From an uncultured Brevibacillus sp. (GTDB lineage: Bacteria > Bacillota > Bacilli > Brevibacillales > Brevibacillaceae), in assembly GCF_947502445.1 (NCBI RefSeq), contig NZ_CANMZW010000018.1, forward strand, positions 46,852-110,851: DNA of 64,000 bases, given 5' to 3'. Numbering within the stretch: position 1 is the stretch's first letter; the number at the start of each line of letters is the position of its first letter. Shown piece after piece: positions 62,424-64,000 of the stretch. Under the pieces are notes generated by a model. The model made no database searches, was not told the DNA's origin, and was given only the letters and a program-made list of their open reading frames with translations. The translations under genes and the position numbers were made by a program.

Positions 62424-62807
62424 CTAGGAGTGATCAACGGTTCTTTTTTCTTTCCATCTGTACCAGATAAAATTGATCAGAAACGCTACAGCTATATGAA
62501 TATAAACCACAACATTTTCATTCTGCTCATTATAAAGAAATTGGAAAAACAAGACACCCGTTAGACATATAGTGGCTAGAAAAACAACGACTATTCGAGT
62601 GATTGTCCATACAAAGATGAGTAGTGGCTTCATATACTTCATCCTTTTGATAGAGATATATTTTTTCATATTTTTCCAATTATATACCAAACCCATTGAT
62701 GATAGTATTCGTTTAAAAGGTTTTTTCATCCAGCGCGGATCAGTTCGACCCTGTCCAAAATCATCTGTGAAAAAATCCCCCTTAAATAAGACTACTAAAT
62801 GATTCAT
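62424..62807 (-). CDS. Hypothetical membrane protein
   Basis: The 127-residue frame has two hydrophobic segments in its C-terminal half (I-F-V-W-T-I-T-R-I-V-V-V-F-L and V-V-V-Y-I-H-I-A-V-A-F-L). Its N-terminal half looks unlike a typical protein start. No good ribosome site precedes 62807; starts at internal ATGs near M-K-K-Y-I-S-I are possible. The terminator downstream suggests a real gene. No family is recognised. Confidence 0.5.
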   Translation of the reverse strand: MNHLVVLFKGDFFTDDFGQGRTDPRWMKKPFKRILSSMGLVYNWKNMKKYISIKRMKYMKPLLIFVWTITRIVVVFLATICLTGVLFFQFLYNEQNENVVVYIHIAVAFLINFIWYRWKEKRTVDHS

Positions 62808-62888
62808 TCGTTACATGTTCATTCATGATTTTTGCAGACCGTTGAAACAAATTGGACTTGATGAAACCTGGACAATTACTATGATAAT

Positions 62889-63199
62889 TTGGATGAATTT
62901 TTAGGTTATCTGCGTCAAATCTCTTTGAAGGACGCCATTAGTAAAGTTACAGGAGCAGTCGAGGTTAGTATTAAAACAAGGAAAGATATCAAGAGAGGAA
63001 AAAAGCACTTTGTTGCTTGGTTAAGCGCTGGTGGATGGAGTGGTATGACACTTTTCATGTTAGTACAATTAGAGCAAGAGATGTTGTAGATCAAGAAGGA
63101 TATTGGTATTTACCTGAAGGCCCCCACCATACTGGTGGTTATGTCGCAAACCTCCCGTATTATCATATGACAACAGACAGACAACTACTTACTAGATGA
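62889..63199 (+). pseudogene. Possible frameshifted gene remnant
   Basis: Two overlapping plus-strand frames (62889-63089 starting TTG; 63017-63199) each look protein-like: D-E-F-L-G-Y-L-R-Q-I-S-L-K-D in the first, R-A-R-D-V-V-D-Q-E-G-Y-W-Y-L-P-E-G-P in the second. One frameshift near 63010-63030 would join them. Neither has a convincing ribosome site and I recognise no family. It could be the tail of a lost toxin or surface protein gene, but that is a guess. Confidence 0.35.
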
Positions 63200-63259
63200 G
63201 ATGGTCACCATTTCTTCCCGTATGACCATTAGACTAAAATTGAGAATGAAAAATTTTTG

Positions 63260-63300
63260 AAACCGGCATACCGTTTTTACACCTGAATGCCGGTTAACCT
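63260..63300. repeat. Inverted repeat
   Basis: AACCGGCAT and ATGCCGGTT flank about 17 bp. No clear T-run follows, so a terminator role is unsure. Confidence 0.45.
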
Positions 63301-63374
63301 TCTCTCTTGCAACACGATCTTCGTCACTTTAAATTACGTACAAAACGAATTCTAATAGCGACAAGGAGAAGATA

Positions 63375-63774
63375 ATGTTGAATAATCGAGATTTAGTTGA
63401 TGAAGAAAATCATGAAATCAATATAAGAGACCTTTACAAAAAAATTGATACTGAAGTCAAAAAGTTTTATGAGTTGAATTATGATCAGTATAGTAATAAC
63501 GGAAAATTCCCTGTAGATTTGACCTCAAAAACTAAGCAATTTGATTGCTATTCCTTTATTAAAGGGGCTCAAATCTGATTGGATGCCTGTACAGTTATAT
63601 TCGATCCTATGTACGCTTGGTGCAGAAATAGGTCTAAAGCATCCAATGCCCGTCTTCGATTTTGTTTCGTTATTAGAGGGTGGGAGTATACTTTTTTCAA
63701 AGTATGCTGACATTTATATAAATAATAAAGTAGCATTATTCAAGTGCCTTCAACGCTTAAGTCAAGATGAATGA
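63375..63774 (+). pseudogene. Hypothetical gene broken by a single-base insertion
   Basis: From ATG 63375, nine bases after AAGGAGA, the frame encodes M-L-N-N-R-D-L-V-D-E-E-N and stops at TGA near 63579. Removing one G from the GGGG run at 63564-63567 joins it to the frame that ends at 63774, giving about 132 residues (F-I-K-G-L-K-S-D-W-M-P-V-Q-L-Y across the joint). A real mutation, a sequencing error or a programmed slip are possible. Small size and position beside the attachment junction recall immunity proteins, without a recognised family. Confidence 0.55.
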
Positions 63775-63867
63775 TTTTGAAATGATACGAACAAGCAGGA
63801 CATCCTAATGATAGAAGAATAGTAGAAGTCGCTCCAAGTTTTAATAGTAAAAACCTCGGTAAAATAA

Positions 63868-63891
63868 AAAAACCGCGCATACACGCGGCCC
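63868..63891 (-). terminator. Terminator beyond the tRNA-Arg fragment
   Basis: On the minus strand GCCGCG and CGCGGT pair around TGTATG, followed by TTTTTTT. It fits the original terminator of the tRNA-Arg gene. Confidence 0.75.
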
Positions 63892-63896
63892 TTCAA

Positions 63897-63943
63897 TGGC
63901 GTCCCCGAGAGGATTCGAACCTCCGACCTACAGTTTAGGAAAC
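63897..63943 (-). other. 3' half of tRNA-Arg (CCT) as attachment site of an integrative element
   Basis: On the minus strand the sequence runs GTTTCCTAAACTG (anticodon CCT and 3' stem), GTTCGAATCC (T-arm), CGGGGAC, discriminator G and encoded CCA. The 5' half is missing: beyond 63943 the sequence no longer forms a D-arm or a GTCCCCG acceptor strand. Integrases of prophages and mobile islands commonly use such tRNA 3' halves, leaving one truncated copy at a junction. The terminator on the left suggests that side is chromosome and the element extends to the right. Confidence 0.7.
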
Positions 63944-64000
63944 CACTACCCCTATGCAAAAATGTACAATTTGCTGATGTTGCTGATGGTAAGAGTCTTT

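Overview
The window looks like a chromosomal segment of a Gram-positive, endospore-forming member of the Bacillales, most likely Brevibacillus or a close relative in the Paenibacillaceae. Reasons: strong GGAGG-type ribosome binding sites, sporulation genes (spoVG, sspF, bofA, csfB/gin, abrB with Spo0A boxes, a sporulation-type sensor kinase), a long Bacillus-type SRP RNA with an Alu domain, and the gene order pth-ctc-prs-glmU-spoVG-yabJ-purR-ispE-sspF-veg-ksgA-rnmV-yabE-tatD-metG-abrB-rsmI-yazA-yabB-yabA-ricT-holB-yaaR-darA-tmk-yaaO-csfB-bofA-yaaL-recR-ybaB-dnaX-ffs. That is the origin-proximal block of Bacillus subtilis, read here mostly on the minus strand. The genus call is an inference from gene content, not from a database search.

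Region 1 (1-33.4 kb): housekeeping core, almost all on the minus strand. It holds translation and RNA maturation (pth, ctc/L25, rsmA, rnmV, rsmI, trmN6-like, metG behind a T-box), PRPP and UDP-GlcNAc synthesis (prs, glmU), isoprenoids (ispE), purine control (purR, ridA), replication and repair (holB, yabA, recR, dnaX), and sporulation or transition-state control. Local differences from B. subtilis are a plus-strand CobW/G3E GTPase between glmU and spoVG, no yabG between rsmA and veg, and a degenerate UDP-sugar dehydrogenase-like gene beside gin.

Region 2 (33.4-47 kb): accessory chromosome. It has a cache-HAMP-HD-GYP protein, two EamA transporters, DedA with a methyltransferase, and an NmrA-type oxidoreductase behind palindromic operators. 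A reactive-sulfur cluster follows (rhodanese, CstR-type repressor, DsrE2, TauE, TusA), in which three promoters share one operator. Then come a two-component system divergent from an NlpC/P60 hydrolase, and an ISL3 transposase relic.

Region 3 (47-60 kb): tRNA-Ser(CGA), an RsuA-type pseudouridine synthase, tadA, a nitroreductase, a DinB-family gene with an SOS-like box, ykuK, and a complete glucose-type PTS (glcT, EIIA, HPr, EI, EIIBC). The PTS carries two RAT/terminator attenuators, one before glcT and one before EIIA. XRE and HxlR regulators, a DoxX protein and OsmC follow.

Region 4 (60-64 kb): small, partly decayed genes (DUF3231, metallo-beta-lactamase fold, DUF1648, a BCCT transporter fragment, frameshifted ORFs). 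The window ends at the 3' half of a tRNA-Arg gene followed by unrelated DNA, which looks like the attachment junction of an integrative element lying to the right.
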